The notes beneath the pieces were generated by a model. That model saw only the letters and a program-made list of their open reading frames with translations. It did not search any database and was not told the origin of the DNA. A DNA stretch of 64,000 nucleotides from Pelagibacteraceae bacterium AG-439-F23. GTDB taxonomy: Bacteria; Pseudomonadota; Alphaproteobacteria; Pelagibacterales; Pelagibacteraceae. Made by a program: the position numbers and the translations under genes. Shown one piece after another: positions 16,433 to 25,412 of this stretch (positions are counted from its first letter, which is position 1; each line of letters begins with the position of its first letter). The stretch spans positions 1 to 64,000 of the forward strand of contig QCPT01000002.1 in the NCBI GenBank assembly GCA_003212415.1, in the 5' to 3' direction.

Positions 16433-17280
16433 TTAATCCTTTTAAAACGAAGAAAGGCCTAGGAAGGGGACTTTCATCTCTTATAGGAGATAGTGAAGTT
16501 AAAGAAAACAAAACTACAATTTCTATTAGTTCTATAATTAGAAACAAATATCAACCAAGAAAAAAATTTGAAAAAGAAAGCTTAGAAGAATTAACTAGTT
16601 CTATTAAAGAAAGAGGAATCATACAACCAATAATAGTAAGAAAATCAGATGATATAATTGATAAGTTTGAAATAGTAGCTGGAGAAAGAAGATGGCAAGC
16701 CGCGCAAAAAGCAGGACTTCATAAAGTTCCAGTAGTAGTTATAGAAGCCGATAATTTAAAATCTCTAGAATTTGCTATAGTTGAAAATGTTCAAAGAAAA
16801 GATTTAAACCCGATAGAAGAAGCCGAAGGATATAAAAGACTAATAGATGATTTTAATTATGATCAAGAAAAAGTTGCAAAATTTATAGGAAAAAGTAGAG
16901 CTCATGTTTCTAATTGTTTAAGATTATTAAGTTTACCTCAAAAAATAATCGAATACATAATTGACGAAAAAATATCCCAAGGACATGCAAAAATTTTGGT
17001 AGGCTTGGAAAATGCTCAATTATTAGCTGAAAAGATAATTTCTAAAAAGTTATCAGTAAGGCAAGCTGAAGCACTTATTAGAATTACTAAAGGAATTAAA
17101 TCAATTAATAAAAACAGCAAAGATTCTAATATACTTGATATTGAAAATCAGCTAATGGAAAAAATTGGAATGAGGGTTTATGTTAACAATAAAAAAAACA
17201 ACTCAGGAACAATTGCTTTTGAGTACAAAGGCTTAGATCAGATGGAAAGATTAATCCAAGTTATTAAAAATAATTATTAA
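16429..17280 (+). CDS. parB: Chromosome partitioning protein ParB (Spo0J)
   Basis: parS-binding CTP-dependent clamp that loads near the origin. The N-terminal ParA-stimulating segment is KKGLGRGLSSLIGD, followed by ISSIIRNKYQPRKKF, the CTP-binding region around VAGERRWQAAQKAGL and VENVQRKDLNPIEEA, and the helix-turn-helix in KFIGKSRAHVSNCLRLLSLP. Length 283 aa is normal. The C-terminal dimer domain follows. Its stop shares TTAA with the stop of holA on the opposite strand. Confidence 0.97.
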   Translation: MINPFKTKKGLGRGLSSLIGDSEVKENKTTISISSIIRNKYQPRKKFEKESLEELTSSIKERGIIQPIIVRKSDDIIDKFEIVAGERRWQAAQKAGLHKVPVVVIEADNLKSLEFAIVENVQRKDLNPIEEAEGYKRLIDDFNYDQEKVAKFIGKSRAHVSNCLRLLSLPQKIIEYIIDEKISQGHAKILVGLENAQLLAEKIISKKLSVRQAEALIRITKGIKSINKNSKDSNILDIENQLMEKIGMRVYVNNKKNNSGTIAFEYKGLDQMERLIQVIKNNY

Positions 17281-18254
17281 TAATTGCTTACAAAATCTGA
17301 AACAAAATTTAATGAATTGTTATTATTTTTCTTAACTAAAATTTCAAGGTCATTTATTTTATAAATCATTTCTTTTACCTCGCCATCTGACCATGATTGT
17401 ATTTGTTTTTTTACAACATCTTTTTCTTTCCAAAATATTGGAGGTTTAAAAGAAGATATAGTTAAATCAATATTTCCAGTTTGATTTTGAATTTCTTTGA
17501 GTTTAAGAAGTCTTTTTGATCTATTTAATATTGTTCTTAATATTAAAACACATTCATCATTTCCAAAATTATTTTCATTTAATATTTTTGAAACTTGTTT
17601 TTTATTTTTAGCTAAATAATTTTCTGCAAGCTCAAAAACACTATAATTTTCTGATAAATTAGTTAATTTTAAAACATCTTCTATATCAATGTTTCTTTTT
17701 GTTATTGATAGGTTGTCAATTTTATTTAACTCGTTAATTAAATTTCCTCTATCTCCTCTTGATCTCCCTATTAGTAAATTTATGATTTCTTGTGAAACAC
17801 TAATTTTTTTTTGTCTGAAAAAATTTTGAGCTATTAAACTTAAACTCTTATCATTATCATCATAAAAAGGTATACAAGTAAGCTCTTTTTCCTTTTCAAA
17901 TAAATTTCTTAATTTAGATTTCTTTTCTAAATTATTAGAATTAATAATAATTGTTATTTTTTCTATTTTTCTTTCTATAATTTCATTAACAAATTTAATA
18001 ATTTTATCGCTTGCTCTAGAAATTATTATTAATTTATCATCATCAAAAAGAGATTTATTCATTAAATTTGAAATAAATTCATCTTGATCATTTAATATTT
18101 CATTCTCTTCAAATCTTAAAACTTCCCCTTTGAATAGTTTTTCAAAGCATTCTTTTACTATTTGGTTTTTGTAACCTTGATTTGTTCCGTAGATAAGAGT
18201 TAAACTATTTTTTTTTGATTTTATTTTTTCTATTTCAAATGATTTAATTATCAT
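17277..18254 (-). CDS. holA: DNA polymerase III delta subunit
   Basis: Clamp-loader subunit that opens the beta clamp. The protein (325 aa) has the HolA layout: N-terminal strand and P-loop-like region (SLTLIYGTNQGYKNQIVKE), a middle domain with LLIGRSRGDRGNLINELNKI at about 165-184, and a helical C-terminal collar domain (ILRTILNRSKRLLKLKEI). The sequence is divergent and lysine-rich; recognition rests on these motifs plus the conserved alphaproteobacterial order parB-holA-lptE-leuS. It overlaps lptE by 11 bp. Confidence 0.88.
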   Translation of the reverse strand: MIIKSFEIEKIKSKKNSLTLIYGTNQGYKNQIVKECFEKLFKGEVLRFEENEILNDQDEFISNLMNKSLFDDDKLIIISRASDKIIKFVNEIIERKIEKITIIINSNNLEKKSKLRNLFEKEKELTCIPFYDDNDKSLSLIAQNFFRQKKISVSQEIINLLIGRSRGDRGNLINELNKIDNLSITKRNIDIEDVLKLTNLSENYSVFELAENYLAKNKKQVSKILNENNFGNDECVLILRTILNRSKRLLKLKEIQNQTGNIDLTISSFKPPIFWKEKDVVKKQIQSWSDGEVKEMIYKINDLEILVKKNNNNSLNFVSDFVSNY

Positions 18255-18708
18255 TTATTTCTGAAATAGAATTTATAATTTTATCAGATATACTTGTAGA
18301 TAAATTCTTAACAATATTCTTCTCATAATTGTCTAATTCAAATTTATCTGAGATATTATTATATGTAGATTTTCTATTTAATTTATTTGCAATTAAGGTT
18401 TTTTCATCTTTTTTAACTGTGTAATCTACATTTATTATTATTTCAAAAATTGAAGGATCTCCCTTAGAATCTTTTGAGATTATATTTTTTTCTTTAGTAG
18501 AAGATATGGTTAAATCATATATTTGCTTTTTACTTATTAAATTATTAAAATTTTTAACAATTATAGAATTAACTTTTTCGTCTCCAATTATTTTATCCAA
18601 GTTTACAGAGAATTGATAATTTTTATTTTTTAATATTGGTTCATACGCACAACCGGAAAATAAAAATAAAAAAAATAACGATAATGTATAATTTATAATT
18701 CTACTCAT
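18244..18708 (-). CDS. lptE: LptE-like LPS-assembly lipoprotein
   Basis: Outer-membrane lipoprotein that plugs LptD during LPS insertion. The 154-aa product has a lipoprotein signal with the lipobox FSGC (Cys20), followed by [15 protein letters not shown]. The rest is strand-rich and poorly conserved, as usual for this family, and the assignment relies on the lipobox, the size and the position between leuS and holA, where lptE sits in most Gram-negative genomes. It overlaps leuS by eight bases and holA by 11. Confidence 0.75.
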   Translation of the reverse strand: MSRIINYTLSLFFLFLFSGCAYEPILKNKNYQFSVNLDKIIGDEKVNSIIVKNFNNLISKKQIYDLTISSTKEKNIISKDSKGDPSIFEIIINVDYTVKKDEKTLIANKLNRKSTYNNISDKFELDNYEKNIVKNLSTSISDKIINSISEINDN

Positions 18709-21250
18709 TTACTAAAATATTTATCAATCTATTTTTGACAAAAATAACTTTTTTAATTGATTTGTTATTTAAATATTTATCCAACAATTTTTCATTTTTA
18801 GCAATATTTAAAATTTCTTCTTTTTCTAAATTCATTTCTGCATTAATAATTGTTCTTTTTTTTCCATTAATTTGTATAACGTAATCTATATTTTCATTTT
18901 TTAAATAATCTTTATTTACTATTGGCCATTTTAACTTTTGATCAGAACCTATATCAACCAAACACTCACTGGTAAAATGTGGAATAATAGGTGAAAAAAC
19001 TGTTAAAATTTTTGTATAATTTTCCAACAAATTTTTTGGATTAATATTTTTTTCAATATATTTAACTAAAAAATTATATGCTTCATACATACTTGCAATG
19101 ATAACATTATAGCTAAAACTCTCTAAATTATTTGTAATTTTATGAATTAATTGATTTGTGAACTTATTTAATTCCAAATCATCAATTATTTTATTATTTT
19201 CTATAGATGATTTTTTTTTTATTTTTAAATGTAAGGTCCATAATTTTTGAATAAATTTATAAGATGAAATCATGCCTTGCTCGGACCATTGTATATCTTT
19301 TTCAGGAGGACTATCTGAAAGTATAAACAATCTAACTGAATCTGCGCCATAATTATTAATTATATTTTCAGGATCAATCACATTTTTTTTTGATTTAGAC
19401 ATGGACTCCGATGGTCCTACAATTATTTCTGAATTTGGGTCATTTTTTTTATAATACTTTTTATCTATTATTTCTATTTCTTCTGGACTTAACCAATTAT
19501 TTTTTTGATCTTTATAAGTTTCATGGCAAACCATGCCTTGAGTAAATAAACCATCAAACGGTTCTTTAATTTTAAAAATTTCATTTTTATAATTAATAGA
19601 TCTCATAAAGAATCTCGAATATAATAAATGTAATATTGCATGCTCAACACCACCAATATATTGATCAACTGGCATCCAATAATTTATATCGTTTATATCA
19701 AATCCATAATTATCATTATTAGGAGAACAAAATCTTAAAAAATACCAAGATGAATCAACAAATGTATCTAAAGTGTCCGTTTCTCTTGTGCAGTTTTTTC
19801 CATTAATTTTTATTTTTTTCCATTCTTTATCACTATCTAAAGGGTTTCCTTTTGTGTTTAAGTCAATTTTATTGGGTAATCTTACCGGAAGCTCTTTTTT
19901 TGGTATTGGTATTATTTCTCCTTTTTCATCATAAGCAATTGGAATAGGACATCCCCAATATCTTTGTCTAGATACTCCCCAGTCTTTTAAACGAAAATTT
20001 ATTCTTCTTGTTCCTATTTTATCTTTTTCTAATATCTCAATTGTTTTTATAATTGATTCTTCGGGAGCTCTTAGACCATTTAAAAAATCAGAATTAATTA
20101 TGATTCCTGATCCAGTATAAGCTTCATTTTGTACTTTAAATTCATCAACATTATCAGGTTTAACAACAGTTTTAACAGGCAGATTATATTTGAGTGCAAA
20201 ATCAAGATCTCTTTGATCGTGTCCCGGACAGCCAAAAATTGCTCCAAAACCATAATCCATCAAAACAAAATTTGCAAAATATACTGGAACTTTTTCTTTT
20301 TGATTTAAAGGGTTAATTGCAAATAAATTAGTTTTATAGCCTATCTTTTCTGCCATTGCCAAAGATTCTTCTGTGGTTCCTGTCTTAGAGCACTCTTTTT
20401 TAAATTTTTGGAATTCTTTATCATTCTCAAAATTTTTTGCTATTGGGTGGTCTGGGGAAAGTGCTAAAAATGAAAAACCAAATAAAGTATCTGGTCTAGT
20501 AGTAAAACATTTAATCTTATCTATTGATGGATTGCCTTCAATCTTAAAATCTACTTCACATCCAAAAGATTTTCCTATCCAGTTTTTTTGCATTATTTTA
20601 ACCTTATTTGGCCAATTTTTAAGCTCTTCTAAACCTAATAAAAGTTCATCAGCGAATTTTGAAATATTAAAAAACCATTGATTTAATTTTTTTCTTTCAA
20701 CTACGGCCCCCGATCTCCAACCTTTTCCATCAATTACCTGTTCATTTGCTAAAACAGTCTCATCTACTGGGTCCCAATTTACAAAATTTTCTTTTCTATA
20801 AACCAATCCTTTTTCATAGAGTTCTAAGAAAAATAATTGTTGATGTTTATAATATTCCTCTGAGCAAGTAGATATTTCTCTATCCCAGTCAATTGATAGC
20901 CCCAATTTTTTTAATTGAGCTTTCATTGTAGAAATATTTTTTTCTGTCCATTCTTTTGGATCTAAATTATTTTGTTTTGCAGCATTTTCCGCAGGCAAAC
21001 CAAAAGAATCCCATCCCATTGGATGTAAAACATTAAAACCTTTGATTATTTTGTACCTAGATAGAACATCTCCAATTGTATAATTTCTTACATGACCCAT
21101 ATGAATTTTTCCTGATGGATATGGAAACATTTCAAGGCAATAAAATTTTTTTTTATTCTTATCTACTTTTGATAAAAAAGTTTTATTTTCCCCCCAATAA
21201 TTTTGCCAGCTCTCTTCAACTTTTTTGAAATTATATCTATTAGAATTCAC
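18701..21250 (-). CDS. leuS: Leucyl-tRNA synthetase
   Basis: Class I synthetase charging tRNA-Leu. The HIGH box is [14 protein letters not shown] (about residues 43-56), the KMSKS box is [14 protein letters not shown], and the CP1 editing domain with [11 protein letters not shown] and [16 protein letters not shown] is complete; [15 protein letters not shown] is also characteristic. At 849 aa it is full length. Start chosen by the family beginning ([15 protein letters not shown]). First gene of the leuS-lptE-holA run, followed upstream by the DUF3576 gene 36 bp away. Confidence 0.98.
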   Translation of the reverse strand: MNSNRYNFKKVEESWQNYWGENKTFLSKVDKNKKKFYCLEMFPYPSGKIHMGHVRNYTIGDVLSRYKIIKGFNVLHPMGWDSFGLPAENAAKQNNLDPKEWTEKNISTMKAQLKKLGLSIDWDREISTCSEEYYKHQQLFFLELYEKGLVYRKENFVNWDPVDETVLANEQVIDGKGWRSGAVVERKKLNQWFFNISKFADELLLGLEELKNWPNKVKIMQKNWIGKSFGCEVDFKIEGNPSIDKIKCFTTRPDTLFGFSFLALSPDHPIAKNFENDKEFQKFKKECSKTGTTEESLAMAEKIGYKTNLFAINPLNQKEKVPVYFANFVLMDYGFGAIFGCPGHDQRDLDFALKYNLPVKTVVKPDNVDEFKVQNEAYTGSGIIINSDFLNGLRAPEESIIKTIEILEKDKIGTRRINFRLKDWGVSRQRYWGCPIPIAYDEKGEIIPIPKKELPVRLPNKIDLNTKGNPLDSDKEWKKIKINGKNCTRETDTLDTFVDSSWYFLRFCSPNNDNYGFDINDINYWMPVDQYIGGVEHAILHLLYSRFFMRSINYKNEIFKIKEPFDGLFTQGMVCHETYKDQKNNWLSPEEIEIIDKKYYKKNDPNSEIIVGPSESMSKSKKNVIDPENIINNYGADSVRLFILSDSPPEKDIQWSEQGMISSYKFIQKLWTLHLKIKKKSSIENNKIIDDLELNKFTNQLIHKITNNLESFSYNVIIASMYEAYNFLVKYIEKNINPKNLLENYTKILTVFSPIIPHFTSECLVDIGSDQKLKWPIVNKDYLKNENIDYVIQINGKKRTIINAEMNLEKEEILNIAKNEKLLDKYLNNKSIKKVIFVKNRLINILVNE

Positions 21251-21286
21251 TTTTAAGAACTAATATTGTATTTTTAAAGACTTCAT

Positions 21287-21844
21287 TTAATTTTTAAGTC
21301 TTTTACCTTGTTGTCCTGTGTATTTTCTTTTAGTTTTTTCTTTCGTTTCTTTTGCATATACGGCTGCTCTTGATAGAATTTTTTTATTTAATTCAGCAAC
21401 TAAAGAACCTTTTTTTTCAGAAATTTGACAGTTATCATTTTGTCCACAATTTTTGTGAAATACTTTAATATCTAATGCATCAGATCTAACTTCATTTGTT
21501 AAAAAACGAATTGAAATTTTAATTGACTCATTCGTATTCGAACCAGATGTATACCAATCAGTAATTATTACGCCGCCGCTATAGTTAGCAGATGCAAGGG
21601 GCATAAAATCTATTGTATCTAATGATGCCCTCCAAAGTTCATTTGAACTTGCAAAATCAAAATCTCCAGAGCTTCCTTTTTTAACACCTCCCATAAGTGT
21701 AAAGCCCCTTCCTTCTTCAATATTTTTTTGAACTCTTTCTTTTGGGTCGGGAGGAAATTTTTTTGCATCTACACCTGTTCCACAAGAATTTAAAAAAGGC
21801 AAGAAAATGCTAAAGAGAACCAGAAACTGTATTTTTTTTATCAT
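21287..21844 (-). CDS. DUF3576 lipoprotein
   Basis: Protein of 185 aa with a lipoprotein signal (lipobox FLNSC, Cys21), so it should be anchored in the periplasmic leaflet. The body, with DFASSNELWRASLDTIDFMPLASANYSGG and VIITDWYTSG, is the DUF3576 domain, which is widespread in Alphaproteobacteria directly upstream of leuS. Function unknown; the context next to lptE suggests an envelope role (inference). Probably co-transcribed with leuS. Divergent from the porin, with 216 bp between them. Confidence 0.82.
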   Translation of the reverse strand: MIKKIQFLVLFSIFLPFLNSCGTGVDAKKFPPDPKERVQKNIEEGRGFTLMGGVKKGSSGDFDFASSNELWRASLDTIDFMPLASANYSGGVIITDWYTSGSNTNESIKISIRFLTNEVRSDALDIKVFHKNCGQNDNCQISEKKGSLVAELNKKILSRAAVYAKETKEKTKRKYTGQQGKRLKN

Positions 21845-22060
21845 TTTACTTTTATTTGATTTTTTCTATTTTTAAGCCTTATTAAACTATGCGAAAAGAT
21901 AAAAACACAATAAATTCAATCATTAATAGTGATGCAAAAATATCACACATAACAAATAAAAAAGTAATAATTTGCAATTTTAAGGCAAATTTCATTACAG
22001 ATTGGTATTAATTCAACGTTTAATATTAATATTAACAATTAAAAATAAGGAGTAATTAAT
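21845..22060. promoter_or_regulatory. Divergent control region between the DUF3576 gene and the porin
   Basis: This 216-bp spacer must hold the porin promoter and that of the DUF3576-leuS run. It is nearly all A/T with no ORF, and I could not place a -35/-10 pair with conviction. It ends in a strong Shine-Dalgarno, AAGGAG at 22047-22052, eight bases before the porin ATG. Such a strong site is rare in this window and fits very high porin expression. Confidence 0.55.
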
Positions 22061-22990
22061 ATGGACAAACTACAAAAAGTTGGTCTTACAGCACTAGGAA
22101 CTGCTCTTGTATCAACTGCATCTTTTGCAGGTGATATGGCGGTAACTGGATCTGCTATAATGACTTACGCTGTTAACGACAACAGCAACAATAATAATGC
22201 TTGGTCTATGTCTGATACTATGACTTTTACTGGTTCAGGTGAACTAGATAATGGTTGGACTATGACATTCTCACACGCACTTGATGGTCCTAACGGTAAC
22301 GATGCAAACAGCATCAAGCTTGATATGGGCGACATGGGAACTTTAACTTTTGCTGGATTAGGTGGATCAGGACCAGTAGCTGGAACGGATGATAAAATGC
22401 CTTCAGCTAACGAAGAGTCTTGGAACAACGTAGATGGAACAGTAACAGCGGCAGCTTCGGGTGCTTCTGGTGCTAACGGTTTCAACTATACATTACCAGC
22501 AATGATAGATAATGTAGCAATGGAAGTTTACTACTTGCCGGCAGCAGCAGCATCTACTACTTCACTTGAATACGGTATAACGTATACTGGTATTGATGGA
22601 TTGACTGTTGGTTATGCAGGTGGTGATAACGAAACTACTGCTTCAAACACTATAGAAAGTACTAACTTGTATGCTACGTACACTATGGATGCATTCACTA
22701 TAGGTTTCCAAGATAACGAAACTGATAGACAAGCAGCAAACACTGACTCAGATTTCCAAGCTTATGCTATTTCTTATGCAGTAAGTGATGAATTATCTGT
22801 TTCTTACGGTGCTTCTACTGTTGAGCATGAAAACACTTCTCTAGAAGATCAAGAAGCTTCTGCGGTTTCATTCTCTTACGTATCTGGTGGAATGACATTC
22901 TCAGGTTCTTTAGCTAATGTAGATAATGTAGGTGGAACAGCTGCAACTGATAACACAGGTTATGAGTTGAACGTTACATTTGCATTCTAA
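22061..22990 (+). CDS. Outer-membrane porin
   Basis: Protein of 309 aa with a Sec signal peptide (MDKLQKVGLTALGTALVSTASFAG, cleavage probably after residue 23) and a mature part made of short amphipathic strands rich in Gly, Thr, Asn and Ser, ending in the C-terminal Phe (VTFAF) that the BAM machinery recognises. Strand segments such as WTMTFSHALDG and GITYTGIDGLTVGYAGG are typical of marine alphaproteobacterial porins. Base use is clearly less AT-rich than that of its neighbours, and it has the best Shine-Dalgarno and terminator of the region, all pointing to one of the most abundant proteins. Confidence 0.88.
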   Translation: MDKLQKVGLTALGTALVSTASFAGDMAVTGSAIMTYAVNDNSNNNNAWSMSDTMTFTGSGELDNGWTMTFSHALDGPNGNDANSIKLDMGDMGTLTFAGLGGSGPVAGTDDKMPSANEESWNNVDGTVTAAASGASGANGFNYTLPAMIDNVAMEVYYLPAAAASTTSLEYGITYTGIDGLTVGYAGGDNETTASNTIESTNLYATYTMDAFTIGFQDNETDRQAANTDSDFQAYAISYAVSDELSVSYGASTVEHENTSLEDQEASAVSFSYVSGGMTFSGSLANVDNVGGTAATDNTGYELNVTFAF

Positions 22991-23016
22991 TTTAGTTAGA
23001 TAGTAAATTTATATTT

Positions 23017-23048
23017 AAGGCCCCTTTTTTATTAAAGGGGCCTTTTTT
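23017..23048 (+). terminator. Intrinsic terminator of the porin gene
   Basis: AAGGCCCCTTT pairs perfectly with AAAGGGGCCTT over 11 bp with a six-base loop, and the 3' arm runs into a T-tract. It starts 26 bp after the porin stop. Being a near-symmetric palindrome flanked by A and T runs, it may also serve the convergent ThiE-like gene, whose stop lies at 23047. Confidence 0.93.
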
Positions 23049-23574
23049 ATTTGAAATAAGATATACCAGCAAAACCCCATAAGTTAATTATATTCAGTAT
23101 TTTTTTATTTTTTTTAGAAATTCCTCCAAGCGCAATAACATTTTTTTTTGATAGAGAGCTTAAGTTTAAAAATTTAAATAAACCTAAATAATTATTATTT
23201 TTTTTAAATATTGAGGATAAAAAAATAGCATCAACTTTTTGTAATTCTTTAATTCTAATTTCTCTTAAATTGTGTGCAGAGCCTATAATTATAAAATCTT
23301 TTTTTTTACTGAAATTTAAGTGATTAAAAGACTTATTGAAAGAAGGTATATAAGCCCCATTTAAATTGAGTTTTAAAGCTAATTTAAAATTATTTGAAAG
23401 AAATAATTTTAATTTTTTTTTACTACAAAATTCTTTAAGCTTTAAAATTTCAAGTTTATTTATTTTTTTTGAATAATTCCTATAAATTATAGCTGTTTTA
23501 GTAGATTGATTTTCTAAAATTTTTTTATCAAATTTTTCTATAAAGTAGTATTGTTTAGGTAAATTGCTATGCAT
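23047..23574 (-). CDS. ThiE/TenI-like protein, degenerate
   Basis: Protein of 175 aa resembling the TIM barrel of thiamine-phosphate synthase and TenI: IGSAHNLREIRIKELQKVDAIFLSSIF matches the region where ThiE reads G-S-H-x6-A-x4-DYIxxGPIF, and VIALGGISKKNKKILNIINLWGFAGISYF matches the last strand and phosphate loop. It is shorter than ThiE (about 210), and the usual GPxFxTxTK signature is replaced, so true thiamine-phosphate synthase activity is doubtful. It is divergent from the YggS gene and the two start codons lie in one ATGCAT. Confidence 0.68.
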   Translation of the reverse strand: MHSNLPKQYYFIEKFDKKILENQSTKTAIIYRNYSKKINKLEILKLKEFCSKKKLKLFLSNNFKLALKLNLNGAYIPSFNKSFNHLNFSKKKDFIIIGSAHNLREIRIKELQKVDAIFLSSIFKKNNNYLGLFKFLNLSSLSKKNVIALGGISKKNKKILNIINLWGFAGISYFK

Positions 23575-24231
23575 AAATCAGTTCAGAACTTAATTAATAT
23601 ACAAAATTTAATTAAATCAAAACAATCTGTTTTAAAAAATCATAAGGTAATTCCTCAAATAATTGCTGTTTCTAAAACATTTAAAATTAATCATATTTTA
23701 CCTTTAATAGAATATGGTCATACAGATTATGGAGAAAACAAAGTGCAGGAAGCCATAGAGAAATGGTCAGAAATAAAATATAATAATGATAAAATTAAAC
23801 TACATTTAATTGGAAAATTACAAACTAACAAAGTTAAAGTTTCTCTAAAATTATTTGATTATATCCATTCCTTAGACAATGAAAAACTTGCTAGAAAAAT
23901 TTCTGAGGAACAAAAGAAACAAAATCTTAAACCAAAATTATTTATTCAAGTTAATATAGGAAATGAATCACAAAAAAATGGAATTCATATAAAAAAATTA
24001 AATGAATTCTATGATTATTGTAAACAACTAAATTTAAATATAGTTGGCATAATGTGTATACCTCCTATAGATGATGATCCTGAAATTTCATTTTCAAGAA
24101 TGAATTATTTTAAAAAAGAAATGAAACTTAAAGAACTAAGTATGGGCATGTCTTCTGATTACCTAGATGCTATAAAATATAATTCTACTTTTTTGAGAAT
24201 AGGCTCTAGTATATTTGGTGCTAGAAATTAA
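23569..24231 (+). CDS. YggS family pyridoxal phosphate homeostasis protein
   Basis: PLP-binding protein of the PLPBP/YggS family with an alanine-racemase-like barrel and no known enzymatic activity. The Schiff-base Lys lies in IIAVSKTF (about residues 30-37), GHTDYGENKVQEA is the next signature, and LHLIGKLQTNKVK and LFIQVNIGNESQKNGI follow; the phosphate-binding end is LSMGMSSDYLDAIKYNSTFLRIGSSIFG. Length 220 aa is normal. Start overlaps the start of the minus-strand neighbour; its stop shares TTAA with the L,D-transpeptidase stop. Confidence 0.93.
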   Translation: MHKSVQNLINIQNLIKSKQSVLKNHKVIPQIIAVSKTFKINHILPLIEYGHTDYGENKVQEAIEKWSEIKYNNDKIKLHLIGKLQTNKVKVSLKLFDYIHSLDNEKLARKISEEQKKQNLKPKLFIQVNIGNESQKNGIHIKKLNEFYDYCKQLNLNIVGIMCIPPIDDDPEISFSRMNYFKKEMKLKELSMGMSSDYLDAIKYNSTFLRIGSSIFGARN

Positions 24232-24719
24232 ATAATTTTAATTTTTGTTTTTCTATTAATTAACTTAAGCAATATTAATAAATCCTTTTTCCTAAGAGCA
24301 ATACAACCTGCCGTTTTTTTATAATTTTTAGTTATATGAATAAATATTGCACTTCCTTTTCCAGCTAAAGTTTTTTTTGTATTATATTGTATTGGTATTA
24401 CATAATCATACTTATAATCTTTTCTAAACATTTTTTCATGTTTGATTTTTTTATTTATCTTAATTAGTTTGTTATATTTTTTATTTCTAAAATCATTACA
24501 CCAACCCATTTTTTTTTTTATAGAAATGCAGTTAAGCCTAGTAATTGGTTTATTATTTCTATCTTTCCTATAATAAACATTACCAAGAAAAAATAATCCT
24601 TTGGGTGTTTTTTTGTCACCTTCAATCTTATTATTTGTTAATCCATTTTTGCCCACACAACATCTAAAAGTAAAATCTTCAAAAATAAGAGTTTCTTTAT
24701 TTTTTACTATAATTGTCAT
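24228..24719 (-). CDS. L,D-transpeptidase family (YkuD domain) protein
   Basis: Protein of 163 aa with the YkuD catalytic motif: IFIHITKNYKKTAGCIALRKKDL near residues 125-147, holding the His and the nucleophilic Cys. FRCCVGKNGLTNNKIEGDKKTPKGLF is the substrate-side start typical of the small alphaproteobacterial members. L,D-transpeptidases crosslink peptidoglycan or attach proteins to it. No signal peptide is obvious, as in many short YkuD proteins, so localisation is uncertain. Its start codon is only 13 bases from that of the divergent winged-helix gene. Confidence 0.85.
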   Translation of the reverse strand: MTIIVKNKETLIFEDFTFRCCVGKNGLTNNKIEGDKKTPKGLFFLGNVYYRKDRNNKPITRLNCISIKKKMGWCNDFRNKKYNKLIKINKKIKHEKMFRKDYKYDYVIPIQYNTKKTLAGKGSAIFIHITKNYKKTAGCIALRKKDLLILLKLINRKTKIKII

Positions 24720-24732
24720 ATCTTGATTATAT

Positions 24733-25296
24733 ATGAATAAACAAAATTTGATAATTTATGATTTTATTGAATTATTCTCAATTTTAAATGAAATAAAAAA
24801 TAATTTAAATTTCAATCTTTTAAATGTTTCCAAAAAGGAATTTGATGAATTAAAATTTGATCATTTGAATAATTTTTTGATAATTGCAAAAAAAAAAGTT
24901 CCAAATTTAAATAATCAAATTATATTAAATAATTATCCCTTAAAGATCTCAAAGATAATAGAAACTATTAATATTAATTTTTTAAAGAATAGATTTGTTG
25001 AACAATCAGAAATTGATCTTGGTTTTTACAAATTAAATTTAAATTCTAGAAAAATTTTTGATGATAAAAATGAATTAAATTTAACTGAAAAAGAGGCGGA
25101 TATTATTATATTTTTAAAAAAATCAGAAAATCCAGTATCTATTGATAAATTACAAACTGAAGTTTGGGGACACAGTTCAAAGCTCGAAACTCATACTGTC
25201 GAAACTCATATTTATAGATTGAGAAAAAAAATAAGTAATAAATTTAACAATAATAACTTCATTCAAAGTACTAAATTCGGTTATAATATTAAGTGA
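24733..25296 (+). CDS. OmpR/PhoB-type winged-helix protein with a non-canonical N-terminal domain
   Basis: Protein of 187 aa. Residues about 105-187 are a clear OmpR-type DNA-binding domain: a hairpin LNSRKIFDDKNELNLTEKEADIIIFL, then TEVWGHSSKLETHTVETHIYRLRKKI as recognition helix, ending in a wing with FGYNIK. The N-terminal 100 residues have receiver-like length and strand order, but I see neither the acidic pair nor the phospho-acceptor Asp of response regulators. It may be a phosphorylation-independent regulator. The following arfA-like gene overlaps its stop (GTGA). Confidence 0.75.
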   Translation: MNKQNLIIYDFIELFSILNEIKNNLNFNLLNVSKKEFDELKFDHLNNFLIIAKKKVPNLNNQIILNNYPLKISKIIETININFLKNRFVEQSEIDLGFYKLNLNSRKIFDDKNELNLTEKEADIIIFLKKSENPVSIDKLQTEVWGHSSKLETHTVETHIYRLRKKISNKFNNNNFIQSTKFGYNIK

Positions 25297-25412
25297 AAAA
25301 AAGAAATATTATTGCCAAAGATCTTTTAACAAAAAAATATAAACCAAGAATAATCAAACCAAAAAAGGGAAAGGGTAGTTTTAAAAGAAGAAAAAAATAT
25401 ACTAAAGCCTAG
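25293..25412 (+). CDS. arfA: ArfA-like alternative ribosome-rescue factor, 39 aa (too short for the ORF track)
   Basis: A GTG-started frame of 39 codons plus TAG. The product contains DLLTKKYKPRIIKPKKGKGS followed by FKRRKKYTKA. This matches the core of ArfA, whose E. coli form has LL-x4-F-RQRV-x-KNKKGKGSYxRK. ArfA rescues ribosomes stalled on non-stop mRNA by recruiting RF2. The GTG overlaps the stop of the winged-helix gene, so translation is coupled. The 3' end overlaps the convergent kinase by 11 bp. Unlike E. coli arfA, which carries a longer hydrophobic tail removed after mRNA cleavage, this frame ends naturally after the basic core. Confidence 0.8.
   Translation: MKKRNIIAKDLLTKKYKPRIIKPKKGKGSFKRRKKYTKA

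Noticed and set aside
17792-17799. GTGAAACA inside holA as a parS half-site
   Set aside because: Only half of the palindrome is present; the other half does not match.
22165-22485. 106-aa minus-strand ORF in the porin gene
   Set aside because: Shadow ORF allowed by the more balanced base composition; no start signal.
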